A DNA stretch of 64,000 nucleotides, taken from NCBI RefSeq assembly GCF_016756615.1, contig NZ_AP023262.1, positions 2,044,501 through 2,108,500 on the forward strand, in the 5' to 3' direction. Both the position numbers and the translations under genes were made by a program. This DNA comes from Mesorhizobium sp. L-8-3 (GTDB lineage Bacteria > Pseudomonadota > Alphaproteobacteria > Rhizobiales > Rhizobiaceae). Numbering within the stretch: the stretch's first letter is position 1; each line of letters starts with the position of its first letter. Positions 17,637 to 26,558 of the stretch are shown one piece after another. The notes below the pieces were generated by a model. It did not search any database and was not told the origin of the DNA. It saw nothing but the letters and a program-made list of their open reading frames with translations.

Positions 17637-18893
17637 ATGAAAGCATCCGAAGCCGACGAGATTGCCGCATGGCTCGCTGAGGCCGGCCTGCTCGGCGTGC
17701 GCAGCGAGGCCTCGCTGACGGAAGCCTTTTGCCGACGCTGCGTCGAAGCCGGGCTGCCGCTCGGCAAGGTTTTCGTGATGATCGACATCCTGCATCCGCA
17801 GCACGAATCCCGGGCCTTCTTCTGGGACGAGGATCCCGACGTGGGATTTCGCGAGGAACAGCTCGGATCGACCCGAGACGGGGCCGGCGCGGAGTTATGG
17901 AAGCGTAGTCCGTTCTTTCACATGATCCAGCGGCGCGAAACCACGCTGCGCTGCAAGCTGGAAGAGGGTGAAACACGCGGATTCCAGCCGATCGAGGAGC
18001 TTCGCAACGCAGGACAGACGGACTATCTCGCCGTCGTCTATCGTATCCGCCAGGCCGCCAGATCGGAGGACGTGGACGGATTCTATGCCCGCTGGACGAC
18101 TTCGCGGCCGGGTGGGTTCACGGGCGAGGAAATCGAGCAGTTGGAACGGCTCACGGTGCATCTCGGCCTTGCTATCCGTTCCGCCGCTCAGACAAGACTG
18201 GCCAAGACGCTGGTCGAGGCCTATCTCGGACGAGATCCCGGCCGGCGTGTCCTAAGCGGCGCCATCAGGCGGGGAGATGTCCAGAAGATAAACGCCGTGC
18301 TCTGGTTCTCCGACATGGAGGGATATACGCACCTGTCGGAAACGGTGAAGAGCGACCAGCTCATTCCTTTGCTCAACGACTACGCCGAAGCGGTCATCAA
18401 TGCGGTGCAGTCGGCCGGCGGCGATGTCCTGAAACTGATCGGCGACGGCGTATTGGCAATCTTCGCCGGCGTCAGGCCCGACCTTGCCTGCCGCGCTGCA
18501 ATGAGTGCCGAAAGCGACATGCGCAAGCGTCTGGCCGCCCTTGCCGACCGCCGCCGTTCGGCCGGGCTGCCCGTCGCCGATATTCATTTGGGCCTGCATG
18601 TCGGCGACGTGTTCTACGGCAATATCGGCAGCCTCGACCGGCTCGACTTCACGGTGGTGGGGCAGGCAGTCAACGAGGTCAGCCGCATTTCGGCCATGTG
18701 CCAGTCGGCAGGGCGCGCCATGCTGTGCTCGGCGGAATTCGCGAGGCTGCTTCCGCCGCTTGAGGCCGAGACATTGGTCTCGGTCGGTCGCTATGCCTTG
18801 CGTGGCGTCGGACGCGCCAGCGAGCTGTTCACGCTCGATCCGGAAGTCGCCATAGCGGCCAGCGCTTCGGATGCCTCGCGGATCATGCGGTAG
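17637..18893 (+). CDS. Soluble class III adenylate/guanylate cyclase
   Basis: The 418-residue protein has an N-terminal region without a recognised domain (about 1-190) and a C-terminal class III cyclase catalytic domain. Both metal-binding aspartates (WFSDMEGYTHLSE and LKLIGDGVLAIF), the lysine before the second, and the catalytic Asn/Arg pair in GQAVNEVSRIS are present, so it should be active, probably making cAMP. There are no membrane segments. The ATG at 17637 is preferred; 17619 is an alternative and the frame upstream runs into a repeat. The last 103 bp overlap the LMW phosphatase gene on the other strand, and the C-terminus SDASRIMR matches that of thpR. Confidence 0.87.
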   Translation: MKASEADEIAAWLAEAGLLGVRSEASLTEAFCRRCVEAGLPLGKVFVMIDILHPQHESRAFFWDEDPDVGFREEQLGSTRDGAGAELWKRSPFFHMIQRRETTLRCKLEEGETRGFQPIEELRNAGQTDYLAVVYRIRQAARSEDVDGFYARWTTSRPGGFTGEEIEQLERLTVHLGLAIRSAAQTRLAKTLVEAYLGRDPGRRVLSGAIRRGDVQKINAVLWFSDMEGYTHLSETVKSDQLIPLLNDYAEAVINAVQSAGGDVLKLIGDGVLAIFAGVRPDLACRAAMSAESDMRKRLAALADRRRSAGLPVADIHLGLHVGDVFYGNIGSLDRLDFTVVGQAVNEVSRISAMCQSAGRAMLCSAEFARLLPPLEAETLVSVGRYALRGVGRASELFTLDPEVAIAASASDASRIMR

Positions 18894-19315
18894 ACGTCGG
18901 CGAAGCCTTCCGATCCACCGTAATACGGATCGGGAACGTCGCTGTCGCGGCCGAGCGCATAGTCGAGGAAGAGATGGACGCGTCCGGGCGAGTCCGCCGG
19001 CGCGAGGCGTTTCAGTTCCTCGACATTCGACCGGTCCATGCCGAGGATGAGGTCGAAGTGGCGGAAGTCGTCGGGTCGCACACGCCGTGCCTCCTGGCCC
19101 GATATGTCGACGCCATGGCGTCCGGCGATCGCGATGGAGCGCGGGTCGGGCGCCGATCCGGCGTGCCAGCCCCCGGTGCCCGCCGAATCGATGCGGAACT
19201 CGTGGGCACGTCCGGCTTCCTCGGCCACCGCGCGGAATATGCCCTCGGCGAGCGGCGAGCGGCAGATATTGCCGAGGCACACGAAAAGAATCGAGACGGG
19301 GGGCTTTGCGATCAT
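18791..19315 (-). CDS. Low-molecular-weight protein-tyrosine phosphatase
   Basis: The 174-residue enzyme shows the phosphate-binding loop CLGNICRSP at residues 13-21, with catalytic Cys and Arg, and the general-acid Asp in DVPDPYYGGSEGF near residue 128. It dephosphorylates phosphotyrosine, often on exopolysaccharide kinases, or small aryl phosphates. It is convergent with the cyclase and the two coding regions overlap by 103 bp. Beyond residue ~152 the tail lies antisense to cyclase codons and may be longer than usual for the family. Confidence 0.9.
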   Translation of the reverse strand: MIAKPPVSILFVCLGNICRSPLAEGIFRAVAEEAGRAHEFRIDSAGTGGWHAGSAPDPRSIAIAGRHGVDISGQEARRVRPDDFRHFDLILGMDRSNVEELKRLAPADSPGRVHLFLDYALGRDSDVPDPYYGGSEGFADVYRMIREASEALAAMATSGSSVNSSLARPTPRKA

Positions 19316-19412
19316 GGGGCACGCGCTATGATTGTCATCTTCGGCCGACGGAGCCGCGCTCTCTTCAAACAGGCTCGGTCACTTTGCCGACGGGTTAGCA
19401 CGGAAGCGAGCC

Positions 19413-19706
19413 ATGGCGAGAGAGAAACTTGGCGCCGACGCGGTGCAGGAGGCGCTGGCCGGGTTGGAGGGCTGGACGCTCGCCGAGGACGGCAATTCCA
19501 TCCAGCGGAGCTTCACCTTTCGCAATTTCAGCGAGGCCTTCGCCTTCATGACGCGCGTCGCGTTGGCGGCGGAGAAGCTCGACCATCATCCCGACTGGAC
19601 GAATGTCTACAGGACCGTCGACGTGACGCTCAACACCCATGACGCCGGCGGACTGACCGAACTGGATTTCAAGCTGGCCCGCAAGATGAACGCCTATGCG
19701 GATTAG
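19413..19706 (+). CDS. phhB: 4a-hydroxytetrahydrobiopterin (pterin-4-alpha-carbinolamine) dehydratase
   Basis: The 97-residue protein has the length of the PCD family and the signature EKLDHHPDW with its two catalytic histidines. It dehydrates 4a-carbinolamine during pterin recycling for aromatic amino acid hydroxylases. The ATG at 19413 (MAREKLGAD) follows GGAAGCGAG. No hydroxylase gene is adjacent, which is common in rhizobia. Confidence 0.93.
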   Translation: MAREKLGADAVQEALAGLEGWTLAEDGNSIQRSFTFRNFSEAFAFMTRVALAAEKLDHHPDWTNVYRTVDVTLNTHDAGGLTELDFKLARKMNAYAD

Positions 19707-19759
19707 CCATCGATCCCTTGCAGCGGCGGCACGCACCCACCACATTGCAGTCGACGGAT

Positions 19760-20119
19760 ATGAAGCCTGAGGGTGTATCTGCGGTGACGATGAAGGGCGA
19801 AACAGGCCAGGACGAGCGGAATCTGCGCGAGAACTTCTGGCGCACGGCGAAGAAGGCCGCGCGGCACGTGCCCTTCATGGAAGATGTGGTCGCGGCCTAC
19901 TACTGCGCGCTCGACAAGCAGACGCCGCTGCGTACCAAGGGCATATTGCTCGCCGCCCTTGGCTACTTCATCCTGCCGGCGGACACGATCCCCGACGTTA
20001 TTTTCGGCCTAGGCTTCACCGACGATATCGCCGTCTTGACCGCCGCGATCACGGCTGTGCAGGCTCACCTCAAGCCGGCGCACAAGATCGCCGCGCGCCA
20101 GGCCCTGACCGAGGCCTGA
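19760..20119 (+). CDS. DUF1232 (YkvA-like) small membrane-associated protein
   Basis: The roughly 119-residue protein has the DUF1232 core KGILLAALGYFILPADTIPD with a hydrophobic hairpin, followed by GFTDDIAVL. The function of the family is unknown. The start is uncertain: ATG at 19760 has no clear ribosome binding site, while ATG at 19790 follows GCGGTGACG and would give 109 residues. It is 53 bp downstream of phhB and may be cotranscribed. Confidence 0.83.
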   Translation: MKPEGVSAVTMKGETGQDERNLRENFWRTAKKAARHVPFMEDVVAAYYCALDKQTPLRTKGILLAALGYFILPADTIPDVIFGLGFTDDIAVLTAAITAVQAHLKPAHKIAARQALTEA

Positions 20120-20401
20120 CCTCCGCACTGAAACTGCTTCAGCGCAACTTGCCCTTGCCTCAGTCAAACTCTCGCCGTTTTCGTGGTCTTGAACCACGCA
20201 TGAGGGGACTGCAACTGCGGGATGCTCGCGGCAGGGCGGACAGCTGTTATGGCGATGGTGTCAGGGTACCGAATCCGGCAGTTTGCCGAAAGATTCATCC
20301 TTTGGTAACCCAGATTAAATCAAAATGAAGCAAACCGGCTTGGCTGCGGCGCGGGGCCGTGTGCCTGCATCACGCGACAGACAGGGTAGATACGAACAAC
20401 A

Positions 20402-20905
20402 ATGCGCGGACTCATTTCACTTCTTTCGGGCTTGGCCATGGTCGCAACGGTTGCGCCGGCGCTTGCCCAGTCGGCCAGCAAGATCGGTCAGAACGACGAT
20501 TGGGGAATATACTCCTACAAGGCCGGCAACGGGAAGGTCTGCTACGTGCTGACCAAGCCGACCGACATGCAGCCGACCACCCTCGATCATGGCGATATCT
20601 ACTTCTTCGTCAGCCAGAAGCCCGGCCAGAACATCTCATATGAGCCGCAGTTCATCGCTTCCTATGATTTCCAGGAGAACTCCAAGGTTGCCGTCAGCGT
20701 CGGCAGCAAGACGTTCTCGATGTTCACCCGCGGCAAGTCCGCCTGGATGGAGAACGCCGCAGAGGAGCCTGCCCTGATCGCGGCCATGAAGTCGGGAGCG
20801 GAGATGAAGGTCGCCGCCAAATCGGGGCGCGGCAATTCGACCAACTACGTGTTCTCGCTGAAGGGCATCTCGGCAGCGCTGCAGTCGATCGCGAACTGCA
20901 AGTAG
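20402..20905 (+). CDS. Invasion-associated locus B (IalB)-family secreted protein
   Basis: The 167-residue protein has a signal peptide (MRGLISLLSG, cleaved after APALAQ near residue 23) and the IalB layout: an early Trp in DDWGIYSY, a CY dipeptide (KVCYVL) and a C-terminal Cys (ANCK) that could form a disulfide. IalB-like proteins of Hyphomicrobiales are small periplasmic or surface proteins; the name comes from Bartonella and does not imply virulence here. A GC-rich terminator follows. Confidence 0.8.
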   Translation: MRGLISLLSGLAMVATVAPALAQSASKIGQNDDWGIYSYKAGNGKVCYVLTKPTDMQPTTLDHGDIYFFVSQKPGQNISYEPQFIASYDFQENSKVAVSVGSKTFSMFTRGKSAWMENAAEEPALIAAMKSGAEMKVAAKSGRGNSTNYVFSLKGISAALQSIANCK

Positions 20906-20925
20906 GACGCCGGATCTCATGGTTC

Positions 20926-20951
20926 GGGCCGGGCCCGCCCGGCCTGTTTCT
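20926..20951 (+). terminator. Rho-independent terminator after the IalB-like gene
   Basis: GGCCGGGC paired with GCCCGGCC, loop CC, followed by TGTTTCTTTC, starts 20 bp past the stop. Confidence 0.75.
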
Positions 20952-21313
20952 TTCTGCGCCAGGCATGGCGCGCGGTGCAGAAGCACCGACATGCCGGGAT
21001 GGTATCCGGCCGATGACGACCGCAGCGAACCGGTTTCGCGCTCCAGATCCATCATGCTGTTCAAGAAACGTGGCGAAATCCGACAATGCGCCGGTCTCGC
21101 TATGACCCTCCTCCTCCAAACGCAACAACTCGCATATTTGAACCCTTCGCGGGTGGTGTGCCTTGCCATCAATCGGCCTCCTGCTTGCGCAAAGTGAATC
21201 GGAACCGATCAACTCAACTCTCCCGAATCCCATAAAAGCCGATACGCTTCGGTTGCTTGCTGCGAACATCGCTCCAGATTCATCTAAAGCCATGAATTCA
21301 AGGGAGGCATGTG
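20952..21313. other. Gene-free interval upstream of the Liv binding-protein gene
   Basis: No convincing coding frame or repeat is seen. The right half (21120-21300) is less GC-rich and should carry the promoter of the following gene; the ribosome binding site GGGAGG lies at 21302-21307. Confidence 0.5.
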
Positions 21314-22525
21314 ATGCAAGGATCGTTCAAAGCAGTGCTGGCGATAGGCGCCGCTATCGCAGCCACAAACGCAGGATCGGCAGACGAGTTGAAGGTCGGA
21401 TTCCTCGGCGGCATGACGGGCCCTATTGAAAGTCTGATGCCGCCGATTCTGGCAGGTGCCCGGCTTGCGGTGGATCAGGTCAATGAAGCCGGCGGCATCT
21501 CCGGCAAGAACCCCATCAAGCTGGTGGTCGGCGATACGACCTGTGCGGACGCGACCAAGGCTGCCGATGCTGCCGACCGCGCGGTGAATGTCGAGAAGGT
21601 CGTCGCCATTGTCGGGGCGATGTGTTCGGGTGCCACCATCTCGGCGGCCCACAATGCCGCCATCCCCGGCGGCATCGTCATGGTCTCACCGGCTTCGACC
21701 TCGCCGGCCGTGACCACGCTCGAGGACAAGGATCTGGTTTTCCGTACCACGCCTTCGGATGCCTTTCAGGGCCAGGTACTGGCAAATGTCGTCAAGTCCA
21801 AGGGGATCGACCAGGTCGCCGTCACCTATGTGAACAACGACTACGGGAAGGGATTCGCCGGGTCCTTCCAGGAGGCCTTTGAAAAGACGGGCGGCAAGGT
21901 CCTGGCGTCCGAAGCGCATGAAGACGGCAAAGCCGACTATCGCGCCGAAATAGGTTCGCTCGCCTCGACCGGCGCCCCTGCGCTCGTCGTGCTGGCCTAT
22001 ATCGACGGCTCCGGCGGCACGATCGTCAAGCAAGCCATCGAGGGCGGCGATTTCTCGCAATTCATCGGTGGCGATGGGATGGTCGGCGACAGGATCGGTG
22101 AACTTGCCGGGGAGCAGGCGGACGGCATGATCGCCACCCGCCCAGGCGCCCCTGAACTTCCTGGAACGGAGATCTTCGATCGTGCCGCCAAGGAGACCGG
22201 CTTCGATCCTCAGGCGACCTTCGCCTCCCAGTCTTATGACGCCGCCTTTCTTCTCGCTCTGGCCTTGGAGAAGACCGGGGGTAAAGCCGAAGGCCTGAAT
22301 GAGGCGCTGCGCGAAGTTGCCACCCAGCCCGGCGAAACGATCTTGCCGGGAGAGTGGGAAAAAGCAGCGGAACTGATCAAGGAAGGCAAGGAGATCAATT
22401 ACGAAGGCGCCTCCGGAAGTCACGAATTCGACGAGAACGGCGATGTTCCAGGCGTTTTCGACGAGATGGTCGTGAAGAGTGGAAAGTTCGAGCGGGTCGG
22501 CCCGGCGAAGACCGAATCCCAGTAA
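21314..22525 (+). CDS. Branched-chain amino acid ABC transporter substrate-binding protein (LivK-like)
   Basis: The 403-residue type I periplasmic binding protein has a signal peptide ending near AGSADE (about residue 24), then KVGFLGGMTGP, two lobes and the hinge stretch SQSYDAAFLLA. Ligands of the family include branched-chain amino acids, amides and aromatic acids. The ATG at 21314 is preferred over the GTG one codon earlier because GGGAGG then sits six bases upstream. It converges on the livMHFG genes and is the only binding protein nearby, so it is the likely partner although in a separate transcript. Confidence 0.9.
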   Translation: MQGSFKAVLAIGAAIAATNAGSADELKVGFLGGMTGPIESLMPPILAGARLAVDQVNEAGGISGKNPIKLVVGDTTCADATKAADAADRAVNVEKVVAIVGAMCSGATISAAHNAAIPGGIVMVSPASTSPAVTTLEDKDLVFRTTPSDAFQGQVLANVVKSKGIDQVAVTYVNNDYGKGFAGSFQEAFEKTGGKVLASEAHEDGKADYRAEIGSLASTGAPALVVLAYIDGSGGTIVKQAIEGGDFSQFIGGDGMVGDRIGELAGEQADGMIATRPGAPELPGTEIFDRAAKETGFDPQATFASQSYDAAFLLALALEKTGGKAEGLNEALREVATQPGETILPGEWEKAAELIKEGKEINYEGASGSHEFDENGDVPGVFDEMVVKSGKFERVGPAKTESQ

Positions 22526-22540
22526 TCGAGGACGACATCA

Positions 22541-22570
22541 CGCCCCTGGCCGCATTTGCCGCCAGGGGCG
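22541..22570. terminator. Hairpin between convergent liv genes
   Basis: A perfect 10-bp stem CGCCCCTGGC/GCCAGGGGCG with a 10-nt loop lies midway between the two converging stops. There is no strong T run on either strand, so it may act as a bidirectional transcription barrier or RNA stabiliser. Confidence 0.6.
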
Positions 22571-22583
22571 TTGCCATCACCGC

Positions 22584-23852
22584 TCAGTCCTGGCGGGATA
22601 TCCGTTCTGGAAACAGCCCCTGCGGCGCATACCGCAGGACCAGCGCGATCGTCAGCCCGACGACGAATACACGCATGGAAAGCGCGCGGCTATCAAGATC
22701 GTCCGGCGCCACCCAACCGAAAGCGGCGAGGCCGATGTTGCGAACATGATCGAACAGCCAGAGCGAGAATGGCTCCGACATCGTCCATACGAGATAGACG
22801 AACAAGGCGCCGAAAATCGCGCCGCGATTGTTGCGGGCGCCACCGAGGATCACCATCACCCAGACTAGAAAGGTGTGGTTCAGGTCAAGGAAGCCGGACG
22901 GGTCGAAGATGGTGTTGAAGTGGATGAGAACGGCGCCGCCGATCCCCATCAGAATGCTGCCGAAGACAAAGATCTCGAGGCGCCGACGGTTGACGTCCTT
23001 GCCCATCGAGGCTGCCGCATCCTCGTTGTCCCGGATCGCGCGCATCATGCGCCCCCATGGCGCCCGATGCGCGCGCTGAAGCAGCGTGTAAATGATCACC
23101 AGCATGATCGCGGTCATCGCCAAGTAGCCCGACCGGGCCGAGACAAAACCGACATCGCCGGGGTCGGGAATCGGCCAAGGCAAGGGCGAGACGGTAAGCG
23201 TGCCTCTGGTCAGCCAGTCGGCATTCTTGAGGAATGTCTTGATGATCTGGGCGATCCCGAGCGTTGCGATCGCAAGATAGTCGGATCTGAGGCCAAGACA
23301 GATCGCTCCGACGAACCAGGCAATCGCGCCCGCGACCGCGCCGGCGGCTGCCCAGCCGACGAATACCGGCAGGCCGAGTCCGCCGATGAAACCGGCCTCG
23401 TTCTCGATCAGCCCTGCGGCCGGATCAAGCGCGCCTGAGACCATCAGATAGGCTACCGCAACCGCGACCCAGGTCAGGAGAGACACAAGCCGTTTCGGCA
23501 CCCCGATCCTGCCGCTCCGGCTTATCGCGTAGATCGCCAGTGCGCCCACGGCGGCCTTCAACAGAACCCCGCCAAGCAATGCCGGGCCCTGTGACGACCA
23601 GAACGCGGTGCTGACAGGGAAGGAAACGAACAAGGAAGCAAATGCGCCGGCGGCGACGAAGCCCATGACGCCCACATTGAAGAGGCCGGCCGAGCCCCAT
23701 TGCAGCGACAGGCCAAGCGCGACAATGGCATAGCACGTGGCTTCGACCAGCATTCGCAGCGAATAGGCCGCTCCCTGCGAAAGGAACACGCCGGCAAAAA
23801 GTGCGGCAAGTCCGGCGAAAAGCAGCACGTCGCGGCGGTACGTGGCGATCAT
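22584..23852 (-). CDS. livM: Branched-chain amino acid ABC transporter permease (LivM type)
   Basis: The 422-residue membrane protein has about ten hydrophobic segments and the LivM hallmarks GLSLQWGSAGLFNVG, SDYLAIATLGIAQI and the coupling stretch DNEDAAASMGKDV. It forms the translocation channel with LivH. Its start overlaps the livH stop by four bases (23849-23852). It is the last gene of the minus-strand livG-livF-livH-livM order. Confidence 0.93.
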   Translation of the reverse strand: MIATYRRDVLLFAGLAALFAGVFLSQGAAYSLRMLVEATCYAIVALGLSLQWGSAGLFNVGVMGFVAAGAFASLFVSFPVSTAFWSSQGPALLGGVLLKAAVGALAIYAISRSGRIGVPKRLVSLLTWVAVAVAYLMVSGALDPAAGLIENEAGFIGGLGLPVFVGWAAAGAVAGAIAWFVGAICLGLRSDYLAIATLGIAQIIKTFLKNADWLTRGTLTVSPLPWPIPDPGDVGFVSARSGYLAMTAIMLVIIYTLLQRAHRAPWGRMMRAIRDNEDAAASMGKDVNRRRLEIFVFGSILMGIGGAVLIHFNTIFDPSGFLDLNHTFLVWVMVILGGARNNRGAIFGALFVYLVWTMSEPFSLWLFDHVRNIGLAAFGWVAPDDLDSRALSMRVFVVGLTIALVLRYAPQGLFPERISRQD

Positions 23853-24850
23853 CGGATCGTCCTCCCGCGGAAAATACCTGTTGGGCGCCAGATGAGCACG
23901 AAGATCAATATGACGAAGGGGACCATCAGCTTGTATTCGGTGGGAACGAACGCGATCTTCGCCGGCACGTCGAAGGCGTCGCCGGTAAGCCGGGCGACCG
24001 GCCTCAGCAGGACCGACCAGTTGAATATGGCCAGCGTTTCGGAAAACCCGATGAGGAATCCACCGGCGATCGCCCCGTAGGGCTGGCCGATGCCTCCGAC
24101 GATCGTTGCCGCGAAGATGGGCAGCAGGATGTTGAAGGACAGGTCGGGTTTTAGCGTGACGTCGAGCGCGAGCATGGTGCCGGCGACCGCCGCCAATCCT
24201 CCGCCGATGACCCAGGTAGCCCGCACAACCGTTTCGATAGGGATGCCAGTCACCCGCGCGAGATCCGGATTGTCGGAAACCGCGCGCATCGCCTTGCCGA
24301 GCCTGGTCCGGGTCAGGAACCAGTGCAAGGCGAACACCGCGACCAGGGTGAAAATGATGAGGACGATCTGCGGCTCGGATAGCACGACCTTTGCGGTCGC
24401 CGCGGGGACATCGAGGCGAAATATGTCCTTGGGCTCAAGAAAATACATCTCGCGTGGACGTGGACCCGCGAACAGGCGGATCAGGCCTTGAAGCATCAGG
24501 GTGACCCCGATCGAGGCCATGACGAGAACAACGGGTCGCGCGCCTTGGTTACGCAGCGGCCGGTAGAACATCCGGTCGATGCCCAGCGACAGACCGATCG
24601 TGAGGATGACGGAAACCGGCAGGACCATGACCGCGAGCGGCAACGGCGCGACGGCGCCCGTCGAAGCGACCATTGCTGCCAGCACATAAGAAAGGAAGGC
24701 GCCGCTTGTCATGAGATCGGCATGGGCGAAATGGGCGAAGCGCAAGATACCGAAGACCATCGTCACGCCGACCGCGCCGAGGGCGTACATGGAACCGATC
24801 ACCAACCCGGAGACAATTCCCTTGTTCACGAAGAAGACCAACTCGTCCAT
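23849..24850 (-). CDS. livH: Branched-chain amino acid ABC transporter permease (LivH type)
   Basis: The 333-residue permease has the LivH features GLVIGSMYALGAVGVTMVFGILRF at the start, FAHADLMTSGAF, and the coupling region AMRAVSDNPDLARVTGI. It begins 6 bp after livF and overlaps livM by four bases. Confidence 0.93.
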   Translation of the reverse strand: MDELVFFVNKGIVSGLVIGSMYALGAVGVTMVFGILRFAHFAHADLMTSGAFLSYVLAAMVASTGAVAPLPLAVMVLPVSVILTIGLSLGIDRMFYRPLRNQGARPVVLVMASIGVTLMLQGLIRLFAGPRPREMYFLEPKDIFRLDVPAATAKVVLSEPQIVLIIFTLVAVFALHWFLTRTRLGKAMRAVSDNPDLARVTGIPIETVVRATWVIGGGLAAVAGTMLALDVTLKPDLSFNILLPIFAATIVGGIGQPYGAIAGGFLIGFSETLAIFNWSVLLRPVARLTGDAFDVPAKIAFVPTEYKLMVPFVILIFVLIWRPTGIFRGRTIR

Positions 24851-24856
24851 GCGCTT

Positions 24857-25561
24857 CTATCCGCCAAGGAAGCTGCGGGCGACCTCGGCATCGGCCAGAA
24901 GGTCCGCGCCCTTCCCGGTGTACCTGTTGCGGCCGTTGGCCAGCACGAAGCCCTTGTCCGCGATGGCGAGCGCTTGTCTGGCATTCTGTTCGACCATGAC
25001 AATGGTGACGCCGCTGCGGTTGATGGCGGTGACGCGATCGAAGATCTCTCCCCTGAAAACCGGGGACAAACCGGCCGTCGGTTCGTCGAGGAGCAGCAGG
25101 CGCGGTTCGATCATCAGCGCTCGCCCAAACGCCACCATTTGCCGCTGACCGCCGGACAATTCTCCCGCCGGCTGCGCCCGCTTTTCCTTCAATGGCGGAA
25201 AGATCTCATAGACCTTGTCGAGCGCCGGACGGAAGTCGTCGCGCCGGACATAGGCTCCCATTTCGAGGTTCTCGTGAACCGTCAACGTGGGAAATACGTT
25301 TGCCTCCTGCGGCACGAAAGCGATGCCGCGACCGGCCAGCGTTTCCGGCGCCATGCCCGTGATGTCATCGCCGTCGACCAGGACGGCTCCGCGGGTGATC
25401 GCAACTATGCCGAAGATGGCTTTCAGCGTCGTCGACTTTCCCGCGCCGTTGGGGCCGACGACGACGCCGATCTCACCGCCCTTGAGGGCCAGGTCGACCC
25501 CGTGCAGGATCGTCGTCGAACCATAGCCTGCATGAAGGTCACGGAGCTCGAGGAACGGCAT
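24857..25561 (-). CDS. livF: Branched-chain amino acid ABC transporter ATP-binding protein (LivF type)
   Basis: The 234-residue ATPase has Walker A GPNGAGKST, signature LSGGQRQMVAFGRAL, Walker B LLLDEPTAGLSP and a C-terminal family stretch VMVEQNARQAL. It starts immediately after the livG stop. It pairs with LivG to drive the LivHM channel. Confidence 0.94.
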   Translation of the reverse strand: MPFLELRDLHAGYGSTTILHGVDLALKGGEIGVVVGPNGAGKSTTLKAIFGIVAITRGAVLVDGDDITGMAPETLAGRGIAFVPQEANVFPTLTVHENLEMGAYVRRDDFRPALDKVYEIFPPLKEKRAQPAGELSGGQRQMVAFGRALMIEPRLLLLDEPTAGLSPVFRGEIFDRVTAINRSGVTIVMVEQNARQALAIADKGFVLANGRNRYTGKGADLLADAEVARSFLGG

Positions 25562-26353
25562 CTATGGCGCTCCTGACATCTGCCTGCTGAACGAACCGCC
25601 GAAATAGGCTTCGATGACCTCAGGGTCGTTCTGTATTTCCTCGATCGAACCCGTCCGCATGACAGTACCCTCGGCCATGACGATGACCGGGGAGCAGAGT
25701 CTCGCGATCACATCCATGTCGTGCTCGATCACAAAGAACGTGCAACCCATTTCGCGGTTGAGCCGTTCGATGTTCGCGACGACGCTGTTGAGCAGCGTTC
25801 GATTGACGCCGGCCGCGATCTCGTCGAGCAATACGACCCTGGCATCCACCATCATGGTGCGGCCGAGCTCGAGCAGCTTTTTTTGCCCACCTGACAGGCG
25901 ACCGGCAAGTTCGTGCTTCACATGGGCGATCTGCAGCAGCTCGACAATCTCTTCGGCCTTGTCGCGGATGGTTCTCTCCTGGCGTGCCACGGTGCCGGGC
26001 CGGAACCAGGCCGATCCAAGGTTTTCACCTGACTGCCCGGCGGGAACCATCATGAGGTTTTCAAGAACCGTCATATGTGAAAACTCATGTGCGATCTGGA
26101 ATGTTCTGAGTACGCCTTTCGAGAACAACTCATGAGGGGATAGGCCGGTGATATCCTCGTCGTCGAAGACAACGGCGCCGCGATCCGGCTTCAGGTTGCC
26201 GGCGATGATGTTGAAAAGCGTTGATTTGCCTGCGCCATTGGGACCGATCAGGCCTGTTATCGATCCCTTTTCGACCGTCAGGGAACACTCATTGACGGCG
26301 GTAAATCCGCCGAACGACTTTCTGACTTTTCTTACGTCGATGATCGCCGACAT
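25562..26353 (-). CDS. livG: Branched-chain amino acid ABC transporter ATP-binding protein (LivG type)
   Basis: The 263-residue ATPase has Walker A GPNGAGKST, LSGGQKKLLELGRTMM, Walker B VVLLDEIAAGVN and the LivG signature VIEHDMDVI. The ATG at 26353 (MSAIIDVRK) is chosen because GGGAG lies just upstream and homology begins there; the frame is open to 26602 without a plausible start. The Walker B aspartate and glutamate are present, although the residues after them (IAAGVN) differ from the more usual PTAGLN. It heads the livGFHM operon, divergent from the HAD gene across 205 bp. Confidence 0.92.
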   Translation of the reverse strand: MSAIIDVRKVRKSFGGFTAVNECSLTVEKGSITGLIGPNGAGKSTLFNIIAGNLKPDRGAVVFDDEDITGLSPHELFSKGVLRTFQIAHEFSHMTVLENLMMVPAGQSGENLGSAWFRPGTVARQERTIRDKAEEIVELLQIAHVKHELAGRLSGGQKKLLELGRTMMVDARVVLLDEIAAGVNRTLLNSVVANIERLNREMGCTFFVIEHDMDVIARLCSPVIVMAEGTVMRTGSIEEIQNDPEVIEAYFGGSFSRQMSGAP

Positions 26354-26558
26354 CGACTCCCGCTTCAATCTACCCGCTTGAGGGCATCGCTCATCGCTAT
26401 TGTCGGTGTCGAGGCACTTGTTAACAAGACAAAAATGGGTTGCTCCCGGTTCGTCCAGGCTGTTTTCGTGAGGATCTCCCTCCCGCCGGTGCCTTTCGAG
26501 GCAGGGGTCTTCCGAAAGGCGGTACCGCTTCCGCAGCCGATGCGGTAAATCGCCCGCT

